The translations under genes and the position numbers were made by a program. 45,832 bases of DNA, from assembly GCA_948684385.1 (NCBI GenBank), contig CAPQCU010000004.1, forward strand, positions 51,322 to 97,153, given 5' to 3'. Positions 15,768 to 23,763 of the stretch are shown here, piece by piece; position 1 is the first letter of the stretch, and each line of letters starts with the position of its first letter. The notes beneath the pieces are model-generated. The model was given only the letters and a program-made list of their open reading frames with translations. It was not told the origin of the DNA and searched no databases. The DNA comes from an uncultured bacterium (GTDB lineage Bacteria > Cyanobacteriota > Vampirovibrionia > Gastranaerophilales > Gastranaerophilaceae).

Positions 15768-15850
15768 ATCGGGGCGGTAGCGCTAACTACCGTAACCTGT
15801 TTAGAGATCGAAGTAATGCCTATCCTTGCGGGTAGGTGTTACTTTTTATT
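15768..15850 (+). ncRNA. Small RNA copy B, tandem paralogue
   Basis: A transcript of about 83 nt: hairpin 1 CGGTAG (15775-15780)/CTACCG (15787-15792), then a strong 13-bp terminator stem (15812-15824 with 15831-15843, three G-U pairs) and TTTTTATT. Promoter and 5' half are nearly identical to copy A, but the terminator stem has a different sequence that still pairs well, which shows the structure is maintained. Its 3' end faces the end of the kinase-like gene and a short hydrophobic frame at 15820-15879. Confidence 0.7.
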
Positions 15851-15879
15851 ATGAATAGAAGCAAAATGAATAAATACAT
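15820..15879 (-). pseudogene. Remnant or reinitiated hydrophobic peptide opposite small RNA B (19 residues)
   Basis: The frame MYLFILLLFIIKSNTYPQG sits at the same place relative to copy B as the 25-residue peptide does relative to copy A, and the DNA at its end is alignable (CATAATAAA.AGT). It has no Shine-Dalgarno sequence. Its ATG is only four bases after the stop of the kinase-like gene, so it is either a decayed toxin copy or is translated by reinitiation. Chance cannot be excluded. Confidence 0.35.
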
Positions 15880-15883
15880 CAAA

Positions 15884-16753
15884 TTAACTATCAAAGAATA
15901 ATTGTCTAACCACTGCACGAATAACTTTTTCCGAACCGGTAATTGAAGCTTCGCCATTACTTATTTTTTCAAACTCATTTTTCAAAATTCGTGCGTAATT
16001 TTTGTTATCAACTACCGAATCAATAAAACGCGAAATACCGCAAACTCCTAAATCAATATCGCATCCTGAATTAAGAGCGGTAAGTAAAGCAAGCATAATC
16101 CTCCCCGCACAGTGTTTTACTTGTGCTTCATTTGAAATATATTGCGGCACAAGCGACCATAAGATTCTCGACATCATACTAGTTGATAACACTAGCTCAG
16201 AAAAATCTATAGCTGTCATAGTTAATTCTTCCGGATTTATAATAATATTACAAGGACCCGAATCAAATTTCATTCCGATTTTTTCTGCGTGATACACTTG
16301 CAAAAATAACCGGTCAAAAGCTTCTTGAGGCATATTTTCTACAATTGATGCAACCTTGTCATTGTTAATCTTGTTTGAATAAAAAGTTACACCTTCAATT
16401 ACAGGCATTATGGTAAAATCGTCATCAAATTTCGCCACTACATGATTTACTTTATCTTTCTCAGATATATTAAAATCCGGTTTAAGATTTTGATTAATCA
16501 CAGCATCATAAACTATTCTTATACAATAATTTGTTCCTTCAATCTTCCAGACTTTAGCTTCGCCGCCTTTTCCAATAAAATTTTTCGCATTGCTTAGAGA
16601 TGCTTTTATCCTTGCCCAAATCTCTTTGGGAGGCAGGGTTAAAAACTCTTTTTTAGAAAAATTTACAACATCTTTTTCCAATCTGCCGCGAAAATTCACG
16701 CGTGGTTGGAGAGTATAAGTTTTCGGCTGAAAATTTACAGGAAAAATATACAT
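15884..16753 (-). CDS. Protein-kinase-like fold protein of unknown role
   Basis: This 289-residue protein has kinase landmarks in order: a glycine loop FIGKGGEAKVWKI at 59-71, a beta-3 strand YCIRIV (76-81) with arginine where the ATP-binding lysine is expected, a catalytic-loop look-alike FDSGPCNIII (D164-x4-N169) and AIDFSE (181-186) in the DFG place. The missing lysine leaves activity open. The N-terminus is unstructured and carries RVNFRG (18-23), a motif like those at the start of other unknown proteins here. There is no signal peptide and no clear Shine-Dalgarno sequence. It is convergent with small RNA B. Confidence 0.6.
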   Translation of the reverse strand: MYIFPVNFQPKTYTLQPRVNFRGRLEKDVVNFSKKEFLTLPPKEIWARIKASLSNAKNFIGKGGEAKVWKIEGTNYCIRIVYDAVINQNLKPDFNISEKDKVNHVVAKFDDDFTIMPVIEGVTFYSNKINNDKVASIVENMPQEAFDRLFLQVYHAEKIGMKFDSGPCNIIINPEELTMTAIDFSELVLSTSMMSRILWSLVPQYISNEAQVKHCAGRIMLALLTALNSGCDIDLGVCGISRFIDSVVDNKNYARILKNEFEKISNGEASITGSEKVIRAVVRQLFFDS

Positions 16754-16781
16754 ACTTAAGTAAAAATTGTAAAAAAATTTT

Positions 16782-16810
16782 TTGCTACAAGCTCCTGATT
16801 ATGATATATT
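16782..16810 (+). promoter_or_regulatory. Promoter of the thrC operon
   Basis: TTGCTA (16782-16787), 17 bp, TATATT (16805-16810) with the extended TG (16802-16803). An AGAGG ribosome site follows before ATG 16833, so this transcript has a normal leader. Confidence 0.55.
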
Positions 16811-16832
16811 TAAATAAAAGAAAAGAGGATTT

Positions 16833-17891
16833 ATGTATTATCAAGGATTAATTAACAAGTACAGAAAATATTTACCGGTCACAGATTCAACTCCGGTAGT
16901 AACACTAAATGAAGGAAACACACCTTTAATTAAAGCTGACAACCTTGCAAAAAAGCTTGGAATAGAAGCAAATATCTATTTAAAATTTGAAGGCTGCAAC
17001 CCGACCGGAAGCTTTAAAGACCGCGGAATGACAATGGCTGTAACCAAAGCTAAAGAAGCCGGAGCAGGTGCTATTATCTGCGCTTCTACCGGAAACACTT
17101 CTGCTTCAGCTGCTGCTTACGGGGCAAAAGCCGGAATAAAAACTTTTGTACTTATTCCTGACGGCTATATTGCTCTTGGAAAACTTTCTCAGGCAATGAT
17201 GTACGGCGCGGAAATTATCGCTATCCAAGGCAACTTTGACCAGGCTCTTGATTGCGTTAGAGAAATTTCTGCAACACATCCGATTACGCTTGTAAACTCA
17301 GTCAATCCATTTAGAATTGAAGGTCAAAAAACAGGTGCGTTTGAGATTTGCGACGCGTTAGGAAAAGCTCCGGACTATCATTTTATACCGGTTGGAAATG
17401 CCGGAAACATCACTGCTTACTGGAAAGGTTACAAAGAATATAAAGCAGAAGGAGTTATCAAAGAGTTACCGCAAATGATGGGTTACGAAGCTGAAGGTTC
17501 TGCTGCAATCGTTCGCGGAGAAAGAATTTTAAAACCTGAAACTCTTGCAACCGCAATTCGTATCGGCAACCCTGCAAGCTGGAAACAGGCAGAAGCCGCA
17601 AGAGATGAAAGCAATGGTAAAATCGGATGCGTTTCTGACGAAAAAATCGTTGAAGCTTACAAAATGCTCGCTTCATCAGAAGGCGTTCTCTGCGAGCCTG
17701 CAAGCGCAGCGTCTGTTGCCGGACTTATTCAGGCACATTCTCAAGGTCTGGTTAAATCAGGTTCTGATATCGTTTGTATTCTTACAGGAAACGGTTTAAA
17801 AGACCCTGATAACGCGATTAAATATTCAAACGCGGATGTTAAAAAGACATCTTCCGAAATTAAAGACGTACTAAAAGCAATGGGAATGTAA
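16833..17891 (+). CDS. thrC: Threonine synthase
   Basis: This 352-residue PLP enzyme converts O-phosphohomoserine to threonine. The Schiff-base lysine is K62 in GCNPTGSFKDRGM; the phosphate-binding GNAGN loop and the late SSEGVLCEPASAAS and CILTGNGLKDP motifs are present. The length is that of the short, bacterial class found in cyanobacteria and Bacillus. It heads a long operon; proB starts 1 bp after its stop. With hom it completes the route from aspartate semialdehyde except for homoserine kinase, which is not in view. Confidence 0.96.
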   Translation: MYYQGLINKYRKYLPVTDSTPVVTLNEGNTPLIKADNLAKKLGIEANIYLKFEGCNPTGSFKDRGMTMAVTKAKEAGAGAIICASTGNTSASAAAYGAKAGIKTFVLIPDGYIALGKLSQAMMYGAEIIAIQGNFDQALDCVREISATHPITLVNSVNPFRIEGQKTGAFEICDALGKAPDYHFIPVGNAGNITAYWKGYKEYKAEGVIKELPQMMGYEAEGSAAIVRGERILKPETLATAIRIGNPASWKQAEAARDESNGKIGCVSDEKIVEAYKMLASSEGVLCEPASAASVAGLIQAHSQGLVKSGSDIVCILTGNGLKDPDNAIKYSNADVKKTSSEIKDVLKAMGM

Positions 17892-17892
17892 A

Positions 17893-19038
17893 ATGCTTAG
17901 AGAAGAATTTATTAACGCAAAACGTATTGTTATAAAACTCGGCACAAATGTTTTGAGAAACGCAGACGGTGAAGTTGCAATTTCACGTATATATTCGTTT
18001 ATTGAAGATATGTCAAAGCTAGTCAAACAAGGTAAAGAAGTCATTCTTGTAACCTCCGGAGCTGTAGGATTAGGCAAAAAAAGGCTTAATCTTGACTCAA
18101 CTGCAGAAGACGGAGTAAAACAAGCCTGCGCTGCAATCGGGCAAAGTAAGCTGATGTCATTTTACGAAAGCGGTTTCGGGATTTACGACATTCCTATTGC
18201 GCAAATTCTTCTTACAGAAGATGATTTTTCGCTTCGCTACAGGTATTTAAGCCTTAGAACAACTTTGAATAAGATTTTAGAGTTTGGAGTTGTTCCGATT
18301 ATTAATCAGAATGACACGGTGTCTACGATTGCAATGAACCCTTTGATGGCAGGAATGAAAGTTAATTTTGCAGATAACGACAAGCTCTCAGCTCTTGTTG
18401 CAAGTGAGTTAGACGCTGATTTGCTTATTCTTTTATCCGACATAAACGGGCTTTACACCGAAAACCCTAAAACAAATCCAAATGCGGAATTGATTAGGGA
18501 AGTTGAATGCGTTACGGATGAGATAATGGCTTTAGGCACAGACGCCTCCGAAGGCGGAAGAGGCGGAATGCGTACAAAACTTGAAGCGGCAAAGCTCGTT
18601 ACACGTTTTGGCGGGAAAGTTCTCATTGCAAACGGAAAAATTCCTTACGTTATCAACAAGATTTTTGAGGCTGAAGAAATCGGCACAATGTTTCTTCCGA
18701 CAAGTGAAAATCTTCCGGACAAAAAACGCTGGATTGGTTACGCTACAAACATTATAGGCGGACTTGTTGTAAATGAAGGAGCAAAAAAAGCAATCTTAGA
18801 ACAGTGTTCAAGTCTTTTACCGATTGGTATTTTGAATGTTGTTAACGATTTTAACCGCGGCGAAGTTGTTTCGATTATGGATGAAAATAATGTTGAGTTT
18901 GCGCGCGGAATGGTGAATTATAATTCACAGGAGTGCCGTAAAATCGTAGGTTCGCACTCAAATAACATTGAAATTATACTCGGATACAAAAACTATGATG
19001 CCGTAATTACAAGAGATAATATTACAGGCTTATTATAA
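17893..19038 (+). CDS. proB: Glutamate 5-kinase
   Basis: This 381-residue protein phosphorylates glutamate in the first step of proline synthesis. It has an N-terminal amino-acid-kinase domain (VIKLGTNVLRN, LVTSGAVGLG, IINQNDTVST, LLILLSDINGLYTENP, GGMRTKLEAAKL) and a C-terminal PUA domain (about 285-370: GGLVVNEGAKKAILEQCSSLLPIGI). The full-length form with PUA is usually inhibited by proline. proA is not in the window. Confidence 0.97.
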   Translation: MLREEFINAKRIVIKLGTNVLRNADGEVAISRIYSFIEDMSKLVKQGKEVILVTSGAVGLGKKRLNLDSTAEDGVKQACAAIGQSKLMSFYESGFGIYDIPIAQILLTEDDFSLRYRYLSLRTTLNKILEFGVVPIINQNDTVSTIAMNPLMAGMKVNFADNDKLSALVASELDADLLILLSDINGLYTENPKTNPNAELIREVECVTDEIMALGTDASEGGRGGMRTKLEAAKLVTRFGGKVLIANGKIPYVINKIFEAEEIGTMFLPTSENLPDKKRWIGYATNIIGGLVVNEGAKKAILEQCSSLLPIGILNVVNDFNRGEVVSIMDENNVEFARGMVNYNSQECRKIVGSHSNNIEIILGYKNYDAVITRDNITGLL

Positions 19039-19053
19039 ACGTATCTTTTGTTG

Positions 19054-19059
19054 TATAAT
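19054..19059 (+). promoter_or_regulatory. Possible internal promoter before the pxpA-like gene
   Basis: TATAAT in the 45-bp gap after proB; a start near 19066 would leave a short leader with AGGGAG before ATG 19084. Confidence 0.4.
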
Positions 19060-19083
19060 TAGTATAAAATTAGGGAGAATGAA

Positions 19084-19878
19084 ATGCCAGAGATTTTAGA
19101 AAAAAAGTCGATTAAAAATATAGATTTTAATTGCGATTTAGCGCAGGCTTACGGAGTATATAAAAATATTCAGGAATATGAACTTTTGGATTACGTAAGT
19201 TCAGTAAATATTTCCTGCGGATTTCACGCAGGCGACCCTGTAACAATAAAAGAAGCAATGCTTAAAGCAAAAGAAAAAAATGTTGCAATCGGTGCGCATA
19301 TCGGCTTCAATGACATTCAAGGTTTCGGCTACAGACCTGTTGAACTTAAAGAAGACGAACTTGAAGCGCTTGTTGTTTATCAGGTTGGCGCGATTATGTC
19401 TTTTGCAAAAGCTTACGGCTTAAGCATTGAACACGTTAGACCGCACGGTGCTATGTATAAAATGGCTGGTGAAGATTTTACGTTCTCAACTGCAATCGCA
19501 AGAGCGATTAAAAAATGTTCCGAATGGCTTGTATACTACGCTCCGGTCGGAGATATTACTGCAAAAGTCGGTGACTATGTAAACATTCAAGTAGCTCAGG
19601 AACTTAGCTTAGAAAAAACTTACAATCCCGATTTAACAATTGATTATTCAGTTCCGGATAATACCGATAATTATAATTTAATCAAGCGTTTTCAGCACCT
19701 TTTACACACTTCTCAAATCCGCAACAATTTAGGCGGAACAAGTTTTGCAGAAGTTAACACAATTCATTTTTCAAACAAATACAAAAACTCACTTGATTTA
19801 ATTCAGCAAGCGAGCAATTATATTAAACCCGCTCCTGTAAATTACATCAACGCGAAAGCTTCAGGATGGGTGGACTAG
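19084..19878 (+). CDS. Divergent LamB/YcsF family protein (PxpA-like)
   Basis: This 264-residue protein belongs to the family of 5-oxoprolinase subunit A: DFNCDLAQAYG, VNISCGFHAGDPVTI, AIGAHIGFND and HVRPHGAMYK are clear. However, the later family motifs are not found: the E-x-FADR-x-Y segment is replaced by LEKTYNPDLTIDYS, and HGD near the end by HFSN. It may therefore have lost or changed 5-oxoprolinase activity. PxpB and PxpC partners are absent nearby. It lies between proB, whose product cyclises to 5-oxoproline, and yvcK. Confidence 0.8.
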   Translation: MPEILEKKSIKNIDFNCDLAQAYGVYKNIQEYELLDYVSSVNISCGFHAGDPVTIKEAMLKAKEKNVAIGAHIGFNDIQGFGYRPVELKEDELEALVVYQVGAIMSFAKAYGLSIEHVRPHGAMYKMAGEDFTFSTAIARAIKKCSEWLVYYAPVGDITAKVGDYVNIQVAQELSLEKTYNPDLTIDYSVPDNTDNYNLIKRFQHLLHTSQIRNNLGGTSFAEVNTIHFSNKYKNSLDLIQQASNYIKPAPVNYINAKASGWVD

Positions 19879-19881
19879 AAT

Positions 19882-21198
19882 ATGTTAGACGAATTAAAAA
19901 ATAATGTTAAAGTTACAAAAGATGTAGGCTGGCTGCTTCCGGGCCTGGAAGTTAAAAGATGGTTTTTCCTGATTTTTATCGGCTCAATTATGATTGTATT
20001 AGGTTTTATGGTTCTGGCTAACGTAAGACCAATTTATATGACACTTGAGATAATCAGAAAAGCTGCTCTGATATTGCCATCCAATTTCCTTGCTGCAATT
20101 TTCATCCTTATCGGCTCAGTGATATTCTTTAAAGGCTGGCAAAAAACCACTTTATCCATTATGGATATGGACAATAAAAAGGGCAATGGTTCAATTTTAG
20201 AAAAATTATATAGAAGAAGAAAGCTTAATAAAGGTGCAAAAATCGTTGCAATCGGCGGCGGCACCGGTTTATCAATGCTTCTTCGCGGTATCAAAAAATA
20301 CACAAACAATATTACAGCAATCGTAACCGTAGGCGATGACGGCGGAAGCTCAGGAAGATTAAGAGAAGAAATGGGAATTCTGCCACCGGGAGATATCAGA
20401 AACTGCATCGCTGCACTTGCTGACGATGAAGATTTGATTACCGAGCTCTTCCAATACAGATTTAAAAACGGAGAATGCTTAGAAGGTCACAGCTTTGGGA
20501 ACTTATTTTTAACTGCCCTTTGCGCAATCACAGGCGATATGGTTCGTGCGGTTAAAGAATCTTCAAATGTTTTGAACATAAGAGGCGTTGTTCTTCCTGC
20601 GACATTAGATGATATGAAGCTTGCTGCAAAATTTGAAGACGGTCGCACAATTCATGGAGAATCAAACATTCCGGAAGCTCACGGAAAGATTAAAACCTTG
20701 TTTACGGAGCCTGAACATTGCCATGCACTGCCAGAAGCAATCGCGGCAATAGCAGAAGCTGATTTAATAATTTTAGGACCGGGAAGCCTTTACACAAGCG
20801 TTATTCCGAACCTTCTTGTAGACGGGATTGTTGAGGCTATTGAACAATCTAAAGCTAAGAAAATTTACGTATGTAATATAATGACCCAGCCGGGTGAAAC
20901 TGATAATTACTCTGTAGCTAGCCACGTTAACGCTTTAATTGCGCATGCAAAAGGAAAGAAAATCGTCAATGCTGTTCTTGTAAATGACATTTTACCGGAT
21001 AATATTTCTGAAGGATATGCAAAGAACGGTTCAATTCCTGTAAGGCTTGATATGGAAAACATAAAACCGATTGGAGTAGAAGTTGTTTCACAAAAACTTA
21101 TTCAGGAAAACAGAGAAGGGCTAGTACGCCACAGCTCACATAGAGTTGCAAGAGCTGTTTATTACTGGTACAGAAAGGCTTCAAAGGATAACAAATGA
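19882..21198 (+). CDS. yvcK: YvcK/CofD-like protein with N-terminal membrane anchor
   Basis: This 438-residue protein has two membrane helices at about 30-52 and 65-90, then a CofD-like Rossmann domain from about residue 112: IVAIGGGTGLSMLLRG, TVGDDGGSSGRLREE, LPPGDIRNCIAALA and LGPGSLYTSVIPNLLV. YvcK proteins bind UDP-sugars and are needed for growth on gluconeogenic substrates and for envelope control in Firmicutes. The membrane-anchored form is the one I know from cyanobacteria, in line with the proposed lineage. It overlaps panB by 4 bp. Confidence 0.93.
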   Translation: MLDELKNNVKVTKDVGWLLPGLEVKRWFFLIFIGSIMIVLGFMVLANVRPIYMTLEIIRKAALILPSNFLAAIFILIGSVIFFKGWQKTTLSIMDMDNKKGNGSILEKLYRRRKLNKGAKIVAIGGGTGLSMLLRGIKKYTNNITAIVTVGDDGGSSGRLREEMGILPPGDIRNCIAALADDEDLITELFQYRFKNGECLEGHSFGNLFLTALCAITGDMVRAVKESSNVLNIRGVVLPATLDDMKLAAKFEDGRTIHGESNIPEAHGKIKTLFTEPEHCHALPEAIAAIAEADLIILGPGSLYTSVIPNLLVDGIVEAIEQSKAKKIYVCNIMTQPGETDNYSVASHVNALIAHAKGKKIVNAVLVNDILPDNISEGYAKNGSIPVRLDMENIKPIGVEVVSQKLIQENREGLVRHSSHRVARAVYYWYRKASKDNK

Positions 21199-22037
21199 AA
21201 AGCATAAACGCATTTCAAAGACTAAAAGATAATAATGAAAAAATCGCAATGCTTACTGCTTACGATTATTCCACCGCGCAGGTTCTGGATAAAGCCGAAA
21301 TTGACGGAATACTTGTCGGAGACTCTTTAGCAATGGTCGCTCTCGGGTATAAAGATACTTACAATATATCAATTGATGAGATGTTAATCTTTGTAAAAGC
21401 TGTATCAAGAGGCGCTTCAAATTCTTTTATTATAGGTGATATGCCGTTTATGAGCTACAATATTTCTGTTGAACAAGGGTTAGAAAATGCAGGGAAAATG
21501 ATTAAAGCCGGAGCCTCTGCAATTAAGCTTGAAGGTTGTAACGCACATATTTTATCACTGGTCAAAAGATGTACAGAGTCAGGAATACCGGTATTAGGAC
21601 ATCTTGGATTTACTCCGCAGCTTATGAACACAATCGGCGGATACAAAATTCAAGGAAAGACATCAGATAAGATTGAGCAGATTTTAGAAAGCGCAAAAAA
21701 GCTTGAAGAAGCCGGATGTTTCGCAATTGTTTTAGAGCTTATGCCGGCTGAGAGTGCAAAATATATAACAGAAAATTTAAAAATTCCGACAATCGGTATT
21801 GGAGCCGGAAAGGATTGTTCCGGACAAATCGTAGTCACTGATGATATTTTAGGGAAATTCACAGACTTTACTCCTAAGTTTGTAAAAAAATACGCAAATC
21901 TTCATGATATTGTATCAAACAGCGTTGAAGCTTACAAACGTGAAGTCAAAGAAGAAGTTTTTCCGTCAGAAAAAGAATCATTTTGGCTTGATGAAAAAGA
22001 GAGGGGTAAATTAGAGGGGGGTAAATTAAAAGTTTAA
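21195..22037 (+). CDS. panB: 3-methyl-2-oxobutanoate hydroxymethyltransferase
   Basis: This 280-residue protein makes ketopantoate from alpha-ketoisovalerate using methylene-tetrahydrofolate. It has MLTAYDYSTAQVLDKAEIDGILVGDSLAMV, the metal site in GDMPFMSY, IKLEGC, GHLGFTPQ and GIGAGKDCSGQIVV. The end carries a short lysine-rich extension with a near-repeat (ERGKLEGGKLKV; DNA AGAGGGGTAAATTAGAGGGGGGTAAATTA overlaps the ribosome site of panC). panC follows after 1 bp. Confidence 0.97.
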   Translation: MKSINAFQRLKDNNEKIAMLTAYDYSTAQVLDKAEIDGILVGDSLAMVALGYKDTYNISIDEMLIFVKAVSRGASNSFIIGDMPFMSYNISVEQGLENAGKMIKAGASAIKLEGCNAHILSLVKRCTESGIPVLGHLGFTPQLMNTIGGYKIQGKTSDKIEQILESAKKLEEAGCFAIVLELMPAESAKYITENLKIPTIGIGAGKDCSGQIVVTDDILGKFTDFTPKFVKKYANLHDIVSNSVEAYKREVKEEVFPSEKESFWLDEKERGKLEGGKLKV

Positions 22038-22038
22038 T

Positions 22039-22893
22039 ATGCTTATACATACAATCGAGGAGTTAAGAGAGTTAAGAAAGAGTTGGAATAATTTATCTGT
22101 AGGGCTTGTACCTACGATGGGAGCTTTGCACGAAGGGCATTTGAGCCTTATCAAAAAAGCGAAAGAAACCTGCGATAAAGTTGTGGTTTCAGTTTTTGTA
22201 AACCCTATTCAATTCGGGCCTTCTGAAGATTTTGATAAGTATCCAAGAACGCTTGAAGCTGATATGGAGCTTTGCAAATCAGCTGGTGTTGATGCGGTTT
22301 TTGCACCTGCTCCAAGCGAAATGTATGGAAGCGGTAATAGGTTATCAAACGATACTTTAACTTACGTCTGTCCTCCGTTTTTCTACGTAAACAAGCTTTG
22401 CGGAAAATCAAGAGTCGGACATTTTGACGGTGTTTGCACAGTTGTTCTTAAATTATTTAACATAGTCCAGCCGGATTTTGCATTCTTTGGTCAAAAAGAT
22501 GCACAGCAGGCAATCATAATTAAGAAAATGGTTAAAGATTTGAACGTACCGGTTAAAGTTGTTCAGTGCCCGATTGTGAGAGAAGAATCAGGACTTGCTT
22601 TAAGCTCCAGAAACAAATACCTTTCTGAGGATGGTAAAAAAGATGCTTTAGCTCTAAGCAAAATTTTAAACAACATCAAAGCTTGTTTTAATAGAGGAAT
22701 TACAGATATTGATGCTTTAAAAGAAACTGCTTACAGTTATTTAACAGACAAACATGATTTAGAATACCTTGAAATTCTAGACAAAAACACGCTTGAAGAG
22801 CAGGAAAAAGCAGGCTCAGACTCCATTGCGCTTATTGCCTGCAGGGTTGAAAATGTCAGGTTAATTGATAATACTTATTTAGGAGAGGCTTAA
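22039..22893 (+). CDS. panC: Pantothenate synthetase
   Basis: This 284-residue protein joins pantoate and beta-alanine with ATP. It has VGLVPTMGALHEGHLSLIKKA (HIGH-type motif), VVSVFVNPIQFGPSEDFDKYPR, GKSRVGHFDGVCTVVLKLFN, FFGQKDAQQ and LALSSRNKYLS (KMSKS-type loop). Normal length. It overlaps the next gene by one base (TAATG), so the downstream membrane protein is translationally coupled. Confidence 0.97.
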   Translation: MLIHTIEELRELRKSWNNLSVGLVPTMGALHEGHLSLIKKAKETCDKVVVSVFVNPIQFGPSEDFDKYPRTLEADMELCKSAGVDAVFAPAPSEMYGSGNRLSNDTLTYVCPPFFYVNKLCGKSRVGHFDGVCTVVLKLFNIVQPDFAFFGQKDAQQAIIIKKMVKDLNVPVKVVQCPIVREESGLALSSRNKYLSEDGKKDALALSKILNNIKACFNRGITDIDALKETAYSYLTDKHDLEYLEILDKNTLEEQEKAGSDSIALIACRVENVRLIDNTYLGEA

Positions 22894-23747
22894 TGCACAA
22901 ACTGTATCTTAAATTATTTGGAGGGATAAAAAGTTTCTGGCATTTTATGAAAATTGTCTGCATATTTTGTATTATGCTGCTCTTATTATTCTGGATACAA
23001 AACCTAACAAATGCAGAATGGAAATGGCTCGGATTTATCACTCCGTTTTTCAAAAATCTTCTGGCTGTAACTGACAATATTTATTCGCTAAAATTCGATT
23101 TCTGGGGCGCAGTTTTTGAGCTTAAATACTTGAGCGCAGTTATTGTTTTAATCGGATGTTTCTATTTTATGAATCTGATGATAATAATTACTACTTTATT
23201 AGAAGCCGGATACACAGCTACTTATTTAACCTGCAGAAAAGTTGAAGAAAATCTTCTCAATAAGTCTTTGCAGGAAGATATGATAAAACAGGAAAAAAGC
23301 ATAAAAAAATATGTTGTTACAATTCATACAGCACTGAAACCAAAATTTTCACACGCTGAGCTTAAGTTTGATATAAACGAACAGAATAATTTAATGAAAG
23401 ATTTTATCTACGATAAGCTCCGGGTAGACCCTGTTGATTACGAAGGCGGATTTATGTATTCGTTTGATAATTTCGATAAAGTTGACAACATACTTGATGT
23501 TTTATTCAAAGTAATGGGCTCTTCCGCTCCGATTGATTACGCGATTTGTATTCAGTCCGGAGGAGATATGAAACAGCTCAACAAGCTTATCAGCCTGAAA
23601 TATTTCGGGAAAATAATCATCGCAGCAGATACTTGTTACAGATATAAATTTAATACAACTCACAGGTATTACACATCGCAAATAGGGATTTTCCAGTATG
23701 GACAAAGGACAATGGAAGCACACGAAATTCTGCGTATTCAGGAATAA
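22893..23747 (+). CDS. Unknown two-helix membrane protein with cytoplasmic domain
   Basis: I do not recognise this 284-residue protein. Membrane helices lie at about 20-38 (MKIVCIFCIMLLLLFWI) and 78-105 (LSAVIVLIGCFYFMNLMIIITTLL), after which comes a mixed alpha/beta domain of about 170 residues ending in FGKIIIAADTCYRYKF and TSQIGIFQYG. The gene is locked between panC (1-bp overlap) and dapA (16 bp) in the operon, so it is expressed with core metabolism. A regulatory or scaffold role is possible but not shown. Confidence 0.75.
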   Translation: MHKLYLKLFGGIKSFWHFMKIVCIFCIMLLLLFWIQNLTNAEWKWLGFITPFFKNLLAVTDNIYSLKFDFWGAVFELKYLSAVIVLIGCFYFMNLMIIITTLLEAGYTATYLTCRKVEENLLNKSLQEDMIKQEKSIKKYVVTIHTALKPKFSHAELKFDINEQNNLMKDFIYDKLRVDPVDYEGGFMYSFDNFDKVDNILDVLFKVMGSSAPIDYAICIQSGGDMKQLNKLISLKYFGKIIIAADTCYRYKFNTTHRYYTSQIGIFQYGQRTMEAHEILRIQE

Positions 23748-23763
23748 AAAAGGAGTATAATAT

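Noticed and set aside
15445..15850. Two-copy repeat as a CRISPR array or IS ends
   Set aside because: The copies are direct, only two, about 290 bp apart, with promoter and terminator features; there are no spacers, terminal inverted repeats or transposase.
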